From NCBI GenBank assembly GCA_907163375.1, contig CAJQUW010006152.1:60626-124625 (forward strand): DNA of 64,000 nucleotides, read 5' to 3'. This DNA comes from Prostheceraeus crozeri (lineage: Eukaryota; Platyhelminthes; Polycladida; Euryleptidae). Positions 49,301 through 59,154 of the stretch are shown here, one piece after another. Position numbers and translations under genes: made by a program. The notes beneath the pieces were generated by a model. That model saw only the letters and a list, made by a program, of their open reading frames with translations, searched no databases and was not told the origin of the DNA. Each line of letters begins with the position of its first letter. Within the stretch, counting starts at the first letter, position 1.

Positions 49301-52300
49301 AAAACAAACAATATTTACAGATATTCTTGATGTGTAGCAGACAACACACAGACTTCTGAAATATCTCTCCGTCTGTTCTGTCTCTTCAGTTTTAGAAATT
49401 GTTTCTGACATTAAACATCTTTTTTTAGCTCCCAATCTCTGAGTGCTGCAGCTCTTGCTGGTTCGTCTACCGGTCACCATGTGTGTAGACATCTGCGAGG
49501 TCTTGTTAAAAAACAGAAGAAAATTTGCAAGCAATATCCTCAACTGATGGCAAGTGTTGTTCATGGATACATGATTGGAATTCGAGAATGCCAATGGCAA
49601 TTCAAACACAGACAATGGAATTGCAGTGCAACCACCGGTGATCATACAAAATCTGTCTTCAGCACTATTTTGGATAAAGGTAAACTGCTGACCATAATTT
49701 TGGATAAAGGTAGTTGAATGTCAACTGCTGAAGTCGGAAGTCAGAAACGTTTATTTATCAATAATGAAAACACGTTATTTATTACCATGAATACAAATTA
49801 TGAATGAATACAGATTACAATGAACATGAAAAATTGTGATGACTTCTATTTACAATTTCGAGAATGAGACAGTGAAATACTAGCTAAGATGAAATGAAAT
49901 AATGCGTCATGCTGGAAGGAGAGGATCTGCAAATGTACAATCATTCATCACTGCATGTATCAATGTCTAATAATGGTCACGAGATATTAGTTGGATAACA
50001 TAAACGCAAAATGAAGTTTATGTGTGCTATATTTAAGCATCAAGATTAATAAATGCCTTGCCTATCCGATTTGCTACGCATGATTATAATTATTTATTGA
50101 ACATGAGGTCCGGAGCAGAAAAAAGCATCTTTTTTATCATCATTACATAGTTTAAAGTAAATAAATGACAATCAAGGTTCAACTTACCTGTAATTTAGAT
50201 GAAAATCACACGTTTTTAACCATGTAAAATTACTCATTGCTCCGGACCTCCTTGCTCAGCACGAAAATGATATAGACTGATCGTCGATAATCTCTCTAAA
50301 TACGATGCATGTGAATATTAATCCTCTAACAAGTACCCATCTGATTTCTTTATTGTTCTGATGTAATTGGCCATTCTGATATATTTCGCTAAATTCAATA
50401 AACTACCTGCATTTAGCTTCTGCATCTTGTCAGAGAAATCGTATTTAGAAATATCAATACAGAACGGTATAAAACGTGTTCTGATATCATTGTACAAGGT
50501 GCACTCACAAATGATATGTAATATTGTTTCCATCTTTTGGTCAGTGCACAAATTGTAGATTCGATCTTCAAAGGCAAATTTATTTTATAACTGCATATTC
50601 TTACCATTAGATCATGGTTTCCACATCTCAACTTTAGCAGTGTTCTTGCACCTTTTTGATTAAAATTGAGGGTAAAGTAGTGCTTCAGCTAACAATCATA
50701 TTGCGTTAATTCTAAATAGTCCATTCCGGTTTGACTCTTCTTAGCACCTTCTGTCCATTCATTTTTAAAGTGCTCTGTTGCTCTGCCCAAATCGCGTTTT
50801 GACAATGGACTTGCATTTTCTCTCACCTATCTGTAAATTCGTTTGGTTTTGCCAAAGATATAATACATTCAACTGTTTGAGAAGCTTTTGTATACGCCAG
50901 CACCAGGTATAGGAATATTTCATTTCGGCCAAGTTTTCTTTTATGTGATTATGACACATTTTTTTGATATTGTTGCTATTAAAAAAACTATTTTTATCCA
51001 AAATAGCTGATCATATACCTCTAGAAACTTCAAATAATAGCTGGAATTTGCTGCGGCTAACTCATGGGCCCTCTGTTATGTCAGTTGTGAACCGAGATAA
51101 CAGACGATTTTCCTACGAATACATCATGCTATATACTTCACTCATGTCACACTTTCACTACACAAAAATATCATCGGATATAAGATTGAAGATTCATTAA
51201 GCGAAATTCAAGATTCATTGACAATGAAGAATTTGACTCGTCCACTAAACAAAAATAATGGCATTTAATTGATTGAACAACTTCAGCTGCGTAGTTATCA
51301 CCCTCACTAGAGAGAGAGTCAGGGAGACGATGCATTCGATTATTGTCAATGTTCGATGGCGGTACTTTAAAGGTCCATTCTGGCGCGTCTCTCGTGTCTA
51401 GAATTTTCATTCAGAACCTTAACAAATCTATGGGGCGGTTCACACAGCGACGCACGGGACCACGCATCCAAGTAATTTCAGAAAAAATTCTGAAATGGAA
51501 CGCTGTCTGCTTGCGAGATAGGAAAATCCAACCCGCGCCAAGCCGCCTCGCGTCTTGCTCTAGCCTGACACCACAGGTTGCCAGATGAACGTGAAGAGAA
51601 ATGACTAACTTTCGACATAGCTATCCGACAATTCTGACCCTCTGTGAGGACAATATGACCAATTGCACATCGAAATTCCTTAACAATACACTTTCATGCT
51701 CTATCAACTATGAATTCGAATCCATGAATGTATTTGTAGACAAACGGTCATACAGAATGAGTATCGAAAACAAAGATGAGAAATTTGTTATCGTTCTCAA
51801 CTTATGTGATAATCTTCAATAGAGTGATACTCCCGATTACTATTGAATAGACAATGTAAGTTAATGAAGGTCATTTTGTGAGCTACGTACTAAAAAGTCA
51901 ATCCGAGCGTCAATTCTATTTCATGATCTGTCACCTGTGCCTGGCTGTCATCCTATGAATGAAAATGTGTATTTAATAATATATGTGTCCTTAAAGATCC
52001 TATTTTTTACAAATGTGAAGTATCAAATCATCAATTATCGCAAAATTATACAGTTTATAGCAGGCTTGCCGTGGGAATGAGAATTCCCATGAGATGGGAA
52101 TCTTGCTTCAGGTCATGGGAATCCCATGGAATTAAATGAAAATTTTGATCACCAAAATAAGATAAATTTAAATCTTATTTGAAAGTATCAACTCTTTTTT
52201 GGTTTGCAAAGGTTGTGAGAAAGCGAGAATGCAGGCTGTAGTTGCACTCATCTTACTGGATGACTAGGCGAAGCCGCCCATGAATGAGGCACAGATTGAA

Positions 52301-55300
52301 GTGAAGATACAACATTTATAGGTGTGTCTACAGTAAGCAGGCTGTCCTTGTCTGAAAAAAGCATGATTCTGTCAGGGTGACGAAACACGGGTCGGTAACC
52401 ATCATCATAACAATTCTTTTCTTGGCTTATCAATCTTATAAGAAGACTAATAGCGGTCTTGAATGAGAGAGAGAGAACCTGGATTATGTAATTATCTGTT
52501 GAGGCTGTCTGTCAATTCGCATCGTCAACCGACGGCAGGAGAATCAGTATCCATGTCAGTGACCGACCGATTCTCTCGCCCCGTGCGCTGCATGATCAAT
52601 TTCACTTACGCAAATTTTGACAATTCAAGTGAGGGAATGTGAGCTCGCAAAACATTCTTTTCCCCTGATTGACGCTTGGCGATGATTCATTAGGCTGCAG
52701 ACCGAAGAGGAACCGAGCTATATGATGTAATTATAATCGTCTGCAACTTCAGTTCCCACTCTGAGGCAGGTCGTCGCTGCGATGTCTTCGAACAAGTTCT
52801 TCGAAGTAGACAAAAAAACTCTGCAGCAGCACATTTCTGCTGCTCGTGTATCTTTTGTTCCGCCACCGAAGTCATTAACCAGTGGTAGTGCCAATCTTGA
52901 TTCGAGGATAAAGGCCGTGCAAGTGGACATATCACCGGTTGCCGAGAGCTCAGGAGACGACAAGAAACCATTGTTGGCCCCTTTCCTTTATTGTGATGCC
53001 TGTAAGAAATTGTTTCTTTGGTTTAAGAAGACAAGAGGACAGTGGGTCAACCAGAGTGGGGTCAGTGCAATAAAGCGCCATCTCGAGAAAAACTGCGCAC
53101 CGGCGACCTCGACGTCCAATCAACTCACCATTCACCGAAGTTTTCAGTGTGCTCCATCAACAAGCAAGCCTCCTCTTCCGAAAGAAGCAAAAGAACAATG
53201 GCAGCAGCATGTAGTGAAGCTTGTTTGTGCCTATCCGACTGAGTCCATCAACGCCATGGCTCAAATTGCATCTGCTTGCGCAAACTTCGCTTCTTCGGTA
53301 ACGCACAGAAACAACAAGATCAATGACTATTCCATCGGACGAACTTACATTTCATCGGGGTTAATGACTGAGGGAGAGCAATCCCATGCGAAGTTGCAAC
53401 ATCATTTTAGAAACAGTCTCAACGATCCGGATGCTGGTGTATCATGCATGATTGATTTTTGGTCTGGAAGACATGAACATCAACTTTCTTATTTTGCTAT
53501 TTTTGCTTGTGGACTCGATAAAGATTGGCGTTGGTTCAGTTATCCACTTAAGATTTGTGATTTGGATGATGTACCACACGACGCTTCGTTCACTTTCAAA
53601 ATTCTCGAAGAATGCATTAAGTCACCGGATGATGAAAAACAGGGTGAGCTCTCTCAACCCATCTTTATAGTTAGTGACAACGAACCGAAAATGGTCGCAG
53701 CGTTCGACGGCCGTTATCCAACGACGCTGAACTTGGGTGGTAGAATTGGTTGTACCGAACATGCCTTGTCGACTTGTGTCAGAGACGTTTTCGAGAAGTC
53801 TCCACCAGAATTACTAAGTGGCATGCTGTCTAATCTGACTTCTGTGGAATCTTTCTATAATGTACGCGACCAAAATGCGAAGCGACTGAAGCGTGCTATT
53901 CCTGATAAAAGCACGACTCGCCCATGGCGCTTTCAACATTCTCGACTTCGATCTGCGGTGGACAACTACACTGTATTTCTGTCAGAAGAAGACTGTCATG
54001 TATCTGACAATTTGCCACCTTTACCTTCACTGAAATCTCTGTTGGATATTATGGAAGCCGTCAAGTGCTTCTTTGACAGAGTTGAGGTTGATGAGCCAAC
54101 TTCTCATCTATCTTACCTGAACTATCTTACTTTGGATATTCACTTGTTCCAAATGCAGATTAGTGAAAAAGTGCCTGCCATCGCTCGGGAGACTTGCTGC
54201 CTTCTACGAAACCAGATGAGAAAGAAGCTGTGGCCATATTGTGGTTCATCATTTGCAAAAGCGACTTGTCATTTGTCAGGCATTGATGTCTGCAACACGG
54301 TTTTGGATATGGTGAAAACTCTTAGATATTCCAGCAAAAAGACCTGAGAATTGCAGGTGTTCATGAATGAATCGGAGCAGGAGATGCAAGGATTCAAATC
54401 GAGTGTTGTGAACTATTTGAATCAGCTGCTTGATTCAATGCATATATCTGATATCCCCACGGACAAAGTCAGTGATAACCAGGAACGTGAGCCCTCGACA
54501 TCCAGCGATCCGTTTGAGACATTGTTTGCTCCACGCCCAAAGCGCATGAAGACTTCGCTTCATGAACAACTTGAAACAGAAATGTTGCTTTTTGAGACCA
54601 TTCGTGTGGCCTCCAGACATCCGACCAAGGATTTTTGGAGAGAGAAAGGACCACAAATGAGACTTTTGTCAAAGTGTGCAAAAATTCTTTTTTCCACCCC
54701 AGTGTCATCGGCTTCTGTAGAAAGACTATTCAGCGAGGCGGGGATTCTCTTATCAAAGCTTCGAAAAAGGCTCAAGCCTGACAAACTCAGCGGTATGATT
54801 TACACAAAATATGCTTGTAAGTTAGAGACTATTATAATTCAGTTCCTAGGTTTGCATGAACATTTGTTATTCATTTGAAATATTTCATAACAACGTTTGT
54901 TAATCCATTGACATTTTTCTAGTGCATCAGCTATTCTCTTGATAGCCTTCATTGCCGCATGGCAGCGTTTTGCGTTTGTTAATCCATTGATATTTTACTT
55001 CAGTATCTGCTATTCTCATGATTGTTTTTATACCCTCATTTTGTTTGTTAATCCATTGATATTTTCTTGAGTATTTGCTTTTGCCTTGATGGTTTTCAAA
55101 GTGACGCTTGTTAATCCATCGATGGTCTTCATTCGGCATCACGCGGGTCTCAAAGTAACGGTTGTTAGTCCATTGATTATTTATTGAAGATCTGCTATTC
55201 TTAGATTGTAGTACTGTCATTCGTAGGCCTTTATACATAATAGGGCCTACATTGGAGAGTTTTTATAATATAGCTTTCATCAATCCATTGATATTTTTTA

Positions 55301-58300
55301 ATGTTTGATGCCTTTTTAGCAGCAACGTTTGTCAATCCTTGGACAAATTTTCAATGAACGTTTGTTTCTCGAATATAAATTTGTCTTTTTGCATTTGTGG
55401 CTTTATCATCAAAGTTAGATAGAATTGGAATTACACCGTACCTAAATACATGGGATGCGAGCGAGCGTATTATCACATATTCATAAATCAGTAGTTGTTT
55501 TCTGTTGATAAGTCATAGAAATATGCGTAGGCGAAGTATTGACTTCCTTGCTTGTATACAGGCACTGTACTTGTATTGTAAACTTAAATATGATATTGCG
55601 ATGAGCTAGAAGTTTGCCATGTTCATCACAAGTACGGCACCGCATGAAGTGAATCAGAGTGAATAGACATGCGAATATGTGTATGTATAGGCCTATATGT
55701 AATCGAAGACTATTTCGATGAAGTCGTCTTTATTGATTGACTAATCCCTGAAACAAAATGATAGATAATTTTGATAATTAGTAAAACTTGCAATTTTTGG
55801 AAATTACAAAATAAAATAGATTGATATGACAATACTTTTTAATCCAAAAGATAGGTCAACTAAAAGCGCTTAATCTCATCAATTCAATTACGAAAATCCG
55901 TTAATCGACTTGTAGTCCCAAAGAAGAGAACCATAAACCGTATATAGGAAGAGTAATGAGCCATGGGAATTCTGATGGGAAATACTGAAAAATCCCGTGG
56001 GAATGGGAATTCCCATGGGATTCCCATCAAAAACCCCGTGGGAATAGGATGGGAATTCAAAATCAATTCCCACGGCAAGCCTGGTTTATAGCAATGCTCA
56101 TATTCCAACGATTGATTTGCAATGTCAATCATTGAAAAGTATGCCGTACTTTGTTTACAATTGGAAAAAATAACTTTAGCGATGTCTGTCTTTTTCATCT
56201 GTCTGTAACTGTTCGTCACTCCTCAAATATTTCGGTGAAGTCATGAAAACGCTACGTATCGTTTATATGATGTAGCTCGTAGAATTTTTAATCAAATTTG
56301 TTGAAACGGTTGTAACATGCTATAGTTAAAAGGAAATTTCACGAAGAAGATGATGGTGGAGTCTGCTTTGCTTCTCCTTGAAAATGCTCGCTTGTATTAC
56401 ATCGCTCATCGCAGTGCATGACAACAGTCGATATAGCTTATAATTGTGTTGACAGCTTAACAAAATGATTGACTACACTTGGTTTTTATAAAGTGGTGGC
56501 AGTGAAATATATGATCTGATATTTACTCCTTCATGCGACAACCACAACTTACAGATATTGATGCTCAAGAGAATAATATCTGTATAATCGGATTTACTCA
56601 GCGAAAATTAACAGCTAGAAATGCCTTTTTGTCGCCATATAATCCTGAACTCTCAGTGCTCTTCTCAGATTGCTCATTTTTTCTACACCGTTGGTAAAAC
56701 TCATCATACAGTTAGTCGGATATGGCTTTAAAATAGACTACCCCTAGCATAGAAATTGATAGCAATAAAACCTCTAGAATGGAAGTAAAGCTTCATGCAA
56801 TACACAATAGTGGCACAAAAATCGCACGCATTTTCATTTAGATACACCTGTCAACGGCTGAATCATTGGGTTGCAATCAGTAACATGTGTAATTCTACTG
56901 TAAGCTTCTCATCGGCGGTTGATGCTCCAACTTAGTTCCCCGGATTGTGCAACGACATTGAGTCAATGTCCTTTCTAGTCCACTTCAGATAAACTATTTA
57001 TTTCTGTGGCCCCTAGCAACACTTTAATTCATAACAAACTGTTCTCGTCTGATAAAACTTGCAGATCTGATAACCTGATTACATCAAACTTTGTTCACGC
57101 TCGTAAATATAATGCAAAAGTTTTTGTATTTCCTCGAGAATGTGTAGGTATCATTTTCGAATCATTACGCTTGAAATGTTGCATCTGTTTTCATATAAAT
57201 TTTTGAAAACTGAGTACGTCATTTAATTATCTCGGGAAAAAGTCATAATATTATGGTGTCTTGTTTGTGCTCATTCGAATGCATGTAGCACAAGGAATGT
57301 GAATATGTGAATTATTTAGCAATAAGAAGTGTCCATAATGATATTATGGGATTTGTAGTTGCATATTTCATTAGTGTGTGACATTCCACTCTCCCACCCC
57401 TTGCCACCCAGTTCGGTGAGAACAGGTACTTTGGTTTAACGCGCCGCGTCAGGTGTGAATGGATCTGAAGAATAGTTGTACTATTTGTGCCGTTTAAGTT
57501 TTACTATGCATCGATGAATTATCTCTGGAAGGTTCGAGAAGTTGGCAGGATGGATGTAGAAACTTTGCATTGCTCTATTTTTTTCAAATTGCTATGAACA
57601 GCAAGAAATACGAGTATCGTCTCGAAGAAGAAGCCAAAAAGGATATTCAATGCACAACTTCATTTGCTCGTTGAAATGTAAACGCGACTCTATGTAAGTT
57701 AATAACACGACGCCTAGAATATCTTAATAGCTTACAAAATGAAACAAATGAAGGCCCTATAATTTTTCATGTCAATTGTAAAGAAGAATATCGAAATGTG
57801 TCGATACATCGATGTCATGACACTTTTTTCATACTTGTATAAATTTTTTTATACAATCTTATGAAGTCATTAAGCACAATAAAAGACAGTTATAAACGAT
57901 CTAGATATATATAACCCTAATCTACTCTTTATTATAACCCATACATTGGTTGTCTTCTAACTATGACCCTTACTGAATAACTTACTGCAACAAAGTGAAA
58001 ATTCAACTAACTGTTCACTTTCACTAAAATCGAATTTGCCGCCATTGAATTATTACCCTTTCTCACTCAGTAGCCAAATGACATTTTACCTTTGGGATTT
58101 ACATATCAAGCTGCTAATCACCCTGTACCGACTTAAACAGATATTCGTAAATGCATAAGATTTAAAGTATGCGCTATGTAAGAAACTCGTTACATTATAT
58201 TGTTGCTAGGTCGAAAATTAGTAACTTTTTAATTCAGTCACTTTTTCTTAATTAGCGCACTTGATTTCAGAGAGAGGTTTTATAACTAATGCAACTGCAG

Positions 58301-59154
58301 AGCCCTTATGGAGGGATTGGATCAGCAAAAACGACTTTAATCGTCGAAATTCATCGGAAAATCAGATCTCTTAAATGTTTCAGAGCATTATTCTTAACGT
58401 GACACCTGCACACATTCCTCGAAAATGCTGAATACATCAACAAAAATACTTTAAAAATCTTCAGGCTATTCGTCGGTTAACTACATACTCGTATATTCTT
58501 TCAAAGTTGACTAGCTACAACTTCCGAATGTTTTAGAGGCATGGTTAATCGACAAATGTAGTCCCTAATCCGCCAAAATGTCTAGTTATGATTTTAAATT
58601 TCGATTCAGTTTTTCTTGACAATCTGGGCCGGGTCGGAAAATTCAGGCTCATTGACAATCATAGGTCTAGGTGCGATTACAATGAGTAGGCTTCATAAAT
58701 GTGCACATGTCTGCTGCAGAAGTCTGCAACATGCGCGCATGATGTCAAAAAAACCATTGCTTTTTCTAAAACAACAACGTAATTATTGACAGCAGCCGAG
58801 AAGCGTCAAACTATTGTAGGCTATTCTAAACAATGTCAAGATGTAATGTGTGATAAATTATCTTCCTCTTCAGGTACAAAGGAAGCAGCATATGTACTAG
58901 CTGTCACTTCAGCAGGAGTTTCATATTCTGTGACTCGAGCGTGTAGTACTGGAGTACATGCTAGTTGTGGCTGTGATCGAACTATTTATGATGTAAAACA
59001 CAGCAAAAAGCATCGATGGTCTGGATGTTCGGACAATATCCATTTTGGTGATGCCTTTGCACGTCGATTCATTGATTCATACGAAAGACGTACAATGCGT
59101 CGCAACCCAGGCCTCGCTATGATGAAGTTACATAATAATGCTGTCGGGAGACTG
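31277..59154 (+). CDS. Wnt family secreted ligand, Wnt4-like, 5' part
   Basis: Wnt proteins are secreted, lipid-modified glycoproteins that bind Frizzled receptors and direct embryonic patterning. The exons 31277-31356 (candidate), 49429-49679 and 58874-59154 join in phase (2, then 1) to give 204 residues; the rest lies past the window. Residues 1-26 form a hydrophobic signal peptide. The Wnt core starts at C46: 'CRHLRGLVKKQKKIC', 'IRECQWQFKHRQWNCS' (N91 glycosylation sequon), 'GTKEAAYVLAVTSAGVSYSV' and 'TRACSTG', then 'CGCDRT' and 'WSGCSDNI' (residues 159-166). 'CGCDRT', 'WSGCSDNI' and the 'LRGL' start are most like Wnt4. The Ser acylation site and the Cys-rich C-terminus are in exons not present here. 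The introns are about 18.1 and 9.2 kb and are loaded with transposons. Confidence 0.85.
34670..34815 (-). mobile_element. tRNA-derived SINE, diverged
   Basis: On the minus strand there is an A-box-like 'gggtagagcactc' (plus 34778-34795) and, about 40 bases on, a B-box-like 'gcttcaatcttgg' (consensus GGTTCAATCCCGG; plus 34730-34745), the spacing found in tRNA genes. The anticodon region is not a folded tRNA, so this is a SINE head rather than a working tRNA. Its 3' end is not defined. Confidence 0.4.
34816..35896. other. Nothing recognised
   Basis: Contains open frames at 34933-35223 and 35312-35530 without family motifs or convincing splice sites. I do not call them genes. Confidence 0.4.
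35897..36220 (+). mobile_element. Left-end fragment of the 1.8-kb transposon family
   Basis: Similarity to 11195-11450: 'aatcaagcagtctgacatg' against 'aattaagcagtctgatatg', 'gcgtttcataaa', and 'tgatcgattaaaacaa' near the end. The rest of the element is missing. Confidence 0.6.
36270..36672 (+). pseudogene. LINE ORF2 C-terminal remnant
   Basis: A frame reads 'LRMLSRTRGATLRNRLTSEQ' then 'RRELGVIQ', and in another frame 'VKGARRRGRR' followed by an 'RDAIAY' stretch. This order (a 'RML...G.....R.R' helix, then 'G.RRRGRP...W.D.I') is the common C-terminal region of many LINE reverse transcriptases. Several stops and frame changes show decay. It ends in 'caggaggaggaagaag', possibly a degenerate tail. 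Confidence 0.5.
36673..38491. other. Nothing recognised
   Basis: AT-rich, no supportable gene, RNA or repeat. Confidence 0.4.
38500..38815. repeat. Near-perfect palindrome, 316 bp
   Basis: Arms 38500-38651 and 38664-38815 pair almost completely around a loop of about 12 bases. Each arm carries three tandem 'actgaagttgc/actgaagtgc' blocks and 'cggcctttggcc'. The arms differ only at a few sites near the outer end (for example 'gccttcgcacc' against 'gcctccgtacc'). A 12-bp direct repeat, 'aatcctaaaaat', lies at 38492-38503 and 38844-38855. Its transcript would form a long hairpin. It is probably a foldback transposon; no protein is encoded. Confidence 0.85.
38856..39966. other. Nothing recognised, contains an alternative signal-peptide-like frame
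   Basis: A frame at 39146-39328 has a hydrophobic stretch and is discussed under rejected items. Otherwise unremarkable. Confidence 0.35.
39967..40645. mobile_element. Inverted-repeat element with GIY-YIG-like fragment
   Basis: Left arm 39967-40307 and right arm 40331-40645 are inverted copies, perhaps 15-20% diverged, around a 23-base loop rich in 'caacaaag'. Matching blocks include 'cttcggcaccagtgccttcc', 'cgaaattgct' and 'tcaagacatggtcagtgag'. On the + strand of the right arm a frame reads 'NLLDTTIAERKYIKSIQPQI' then 'NRKHELD', which fits the end of a GIY-YIG nuclease domain ('..E..YI....P.LN') as found in Penelope-like retroelements. Two head-to-head copies of such a tail are the simplest reading. 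Confidence 0.55.
40770..41425 (+). mobile_element. CR1-like LINE 3' fragment
   Basis: The frame at 40804-41049 includes 'PQLKLLGVTWSADLSWSLHF' and 'RCSKRLYLFVY', the block that follows the RT palm in CR1-like elements ('LLGV....L.W..H.......KRL'). The element ends near 41425 with 'gaataaagctgtattcaatt' followed by 'ctatt', a CR1-type 3' end. It is truncated and frameshifted. Confidence 0.65.
41426..45359. other. Nothing definite
   Basis: Open frames at 41705-41926, 42702-43025 and 43379-43627 were examined. None has family motifs or good splice borders in the right places. The block 43380-43500 is more GC-rich and could hide an exon, but I cannot support one. Confidence 0.4.
45368..48009. 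mobile_element. Possible hAT-like non-autonomous element with CGGCC-rich ends
   Basis: Two islands of 'ggccggc' words, at 45368-45475 and 47937-48009, stand out in AT-rich DNA. The outer flanks 'gtagtcac' (45360-45367) and 'gtagacgc' (48010-48017) match at 6 of 8 positions, which could be an old 8-bp target duplication. The ends are only weakly similar as inverted repeats, so the element may instead be two separate fragments. No transposase is seen inside. Confidence 0.3.
48755..48930. repeat. Degenerate 'gtaattgcaattac' repeat
   Basis: Repeated blocks such as 'gtaattgtaattgc', 'gcaattgtaatcaattaca' and 'ttaatcaattacac' make a low-complexity, locally self-complementary stretch. Its origin is unclear. 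Confidence 0.45.
49429..49679 (+). CDS. Wnt exon 2
   Basis: Begins after 'ttttttag' and ends at 'gataaag|gtaaac'. It encodes residues 27-110 plus one base: a short linker, then 'CRHLRGLVKKQKKICKQYPQ', 'GIRECQWQFKHRQWNCS' and 'SVFSTILDKG'. The four cysteines C46, C60, C81 and C92 and the WNCS motif are Wnt hallmarks. It ends in phase 1, a conserved Wnt intron position. A second donor lies 30 bases downstream. Confidence 0.95.
50318..50997 (-). pseudogene. LINE ORF2 C-terminal fragment
   Basis: Minus-strand frames include 'KLNAGSLLNLAKYIRMANYI' and 'CTDQKMETILHIICECTLYN', a C..C....E..H....C zinc-binding block typical of the end of several LINE RT proteins. Next to it, in another frame, is 'MRCGNHDLMVRI', matching the usual 'LR.GNH.L..E.G' segment. 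The pieces lie in different frames, so the copy is dead. Confidence 0.65.
52053..52060. repeat. hAT target-site duplication, left copy
   Basis: GTTTATAG, identical to 56084-56091. An 8-bp duplication is the hAT signature. Confidence 0.9.
52782..54878 (+). CDS. hAT transposase, interrupted by one in-frame TGA
   Basis: The transposase cuts out and reinserts the element. The frame runs 521 codons from ATG at 52782 to TGA at 54345-54347, then continues open in the same frame to a stop at 54876-54878, about 697 codons in all, the usual hAT size. An N-terminal BED-type zinc finger has CDAC and 'HLEKNC' (residues about 69-107). The RNase H-like core shows 'MIDFWSGRHEHQLSYFAIF' (first Asp), 'FIVSDNEPKMV' (second Asp) and 'CTEHAL'. 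The C-terminus has the hAT dimerisation block 'FSTPVSSASVERLFSEAGIL' with 'LSKLRKRLKPD'. The TGA could be a disabling mutation or read through, or it could lie in a very short intron (GTGAAA at 54311 to TTGCAG at 54355, 45 bp). The last would keep the frame but is unusually small. Confidence 0.9.
54887..55340. repeat. Minisatellite inside the hAT element
   Basis: About seven diverged units of roughly 60-75 bp share 'gtttgttaatccattgatat', often followed by 'ctgctattctc'. Units begin near 54894, 54974, 55042, 55107, 55160, 55276 and 55327. The array lies between the transposase stop and the right terminus. Confidence 0.75.
56084..56091. repeat. hAT target-site duplication, right copy
   Basis: GTTTATAG, identical to 52053-52060. 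Confidence 0.9.
56092..58873. other. Rest of Wnt intron 2
   Basis: No repeat or exon recognised. A few open frames lack protein-like features. A good acceptor 'tcttcctcttcag' closes the intron. Confidence 0.5.
58874..59154 (+). CDS. Wnt exon 3
   Basis: Begins after 'tcctcttcag' and ends before 'gtaagt' in phase 0. Encodes residues 111-204: 'GTKEAAYVLAVTSAGVSYSV', 'TRACSTG', 'CGCDRTIYDV', 'WSGCSDNIHFGDAFARRFID' and 'MKLHNNAVGRL'. Conserved cysteines C134, C142, C144 and C162 are present. Both borders sit where Wnt exons usually break ('KG|TKE' and 'NN..GR|'). Confidence 0.95.

Larger units (their letters stand above)
31357..49428 (+). other. Wnt intron 1 (inferred, 18 kb)
   Basis: If exon 1 is right, this is one intron. 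It holds the SINE, transposon, LINE and palindrome features listed between 34670 and 48009, a 12-base G run at 32950-32961, and long AT-rich stretches (31360-34660, 36680-38490, 41430-45360) where I see nothing definite. Confidence 0.5.
52061..56083 (+). mobile_element. hAT DNA transposon, 4023 bp, nearly intact
   Basis: Perfect 18-bp terminal inverted repeats ('caggcttgccgtgggaat') with a perfect 8-bp target duplication GTTTATAG. Subterminal regions at both ends repeat the word 'tgggaat/attccca' many times, a likely transposase-binding array. It encodes one transposase (52782-54878) and then carries a degenerate minisatellite (54887-55340). Perfect ends and flanks suggest a recent insertion. 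It lies in Wnt intron 2 in the same direction as the Wnt gene. Confidence 0.95.
49680..58873 (+). other. Wnt intron 2 (9.2 kb)
   Basis: Joins exons 2 and 3 in phase 1. It contains a decayed LINE piece on the minus strand (50318-50997) and the hAT transposon (52061-56083). In 51001-52052 and 56092-58873 I see nothing beyond AT-rich DNA. Confidence 0.85.

Noticed and set aside
50765-51001. Separate 78-codon minus-strand gene
   Set aside because: It adjoins the LINE C-terminal block and is best explained as a more decayed part of the same LINE.
54351-54878. Second, separate gene after the transposase stop
   Set aside because: It is in the same frame as the transposase and carries its dimerisation block; it is the C-terminal part of the same protein.
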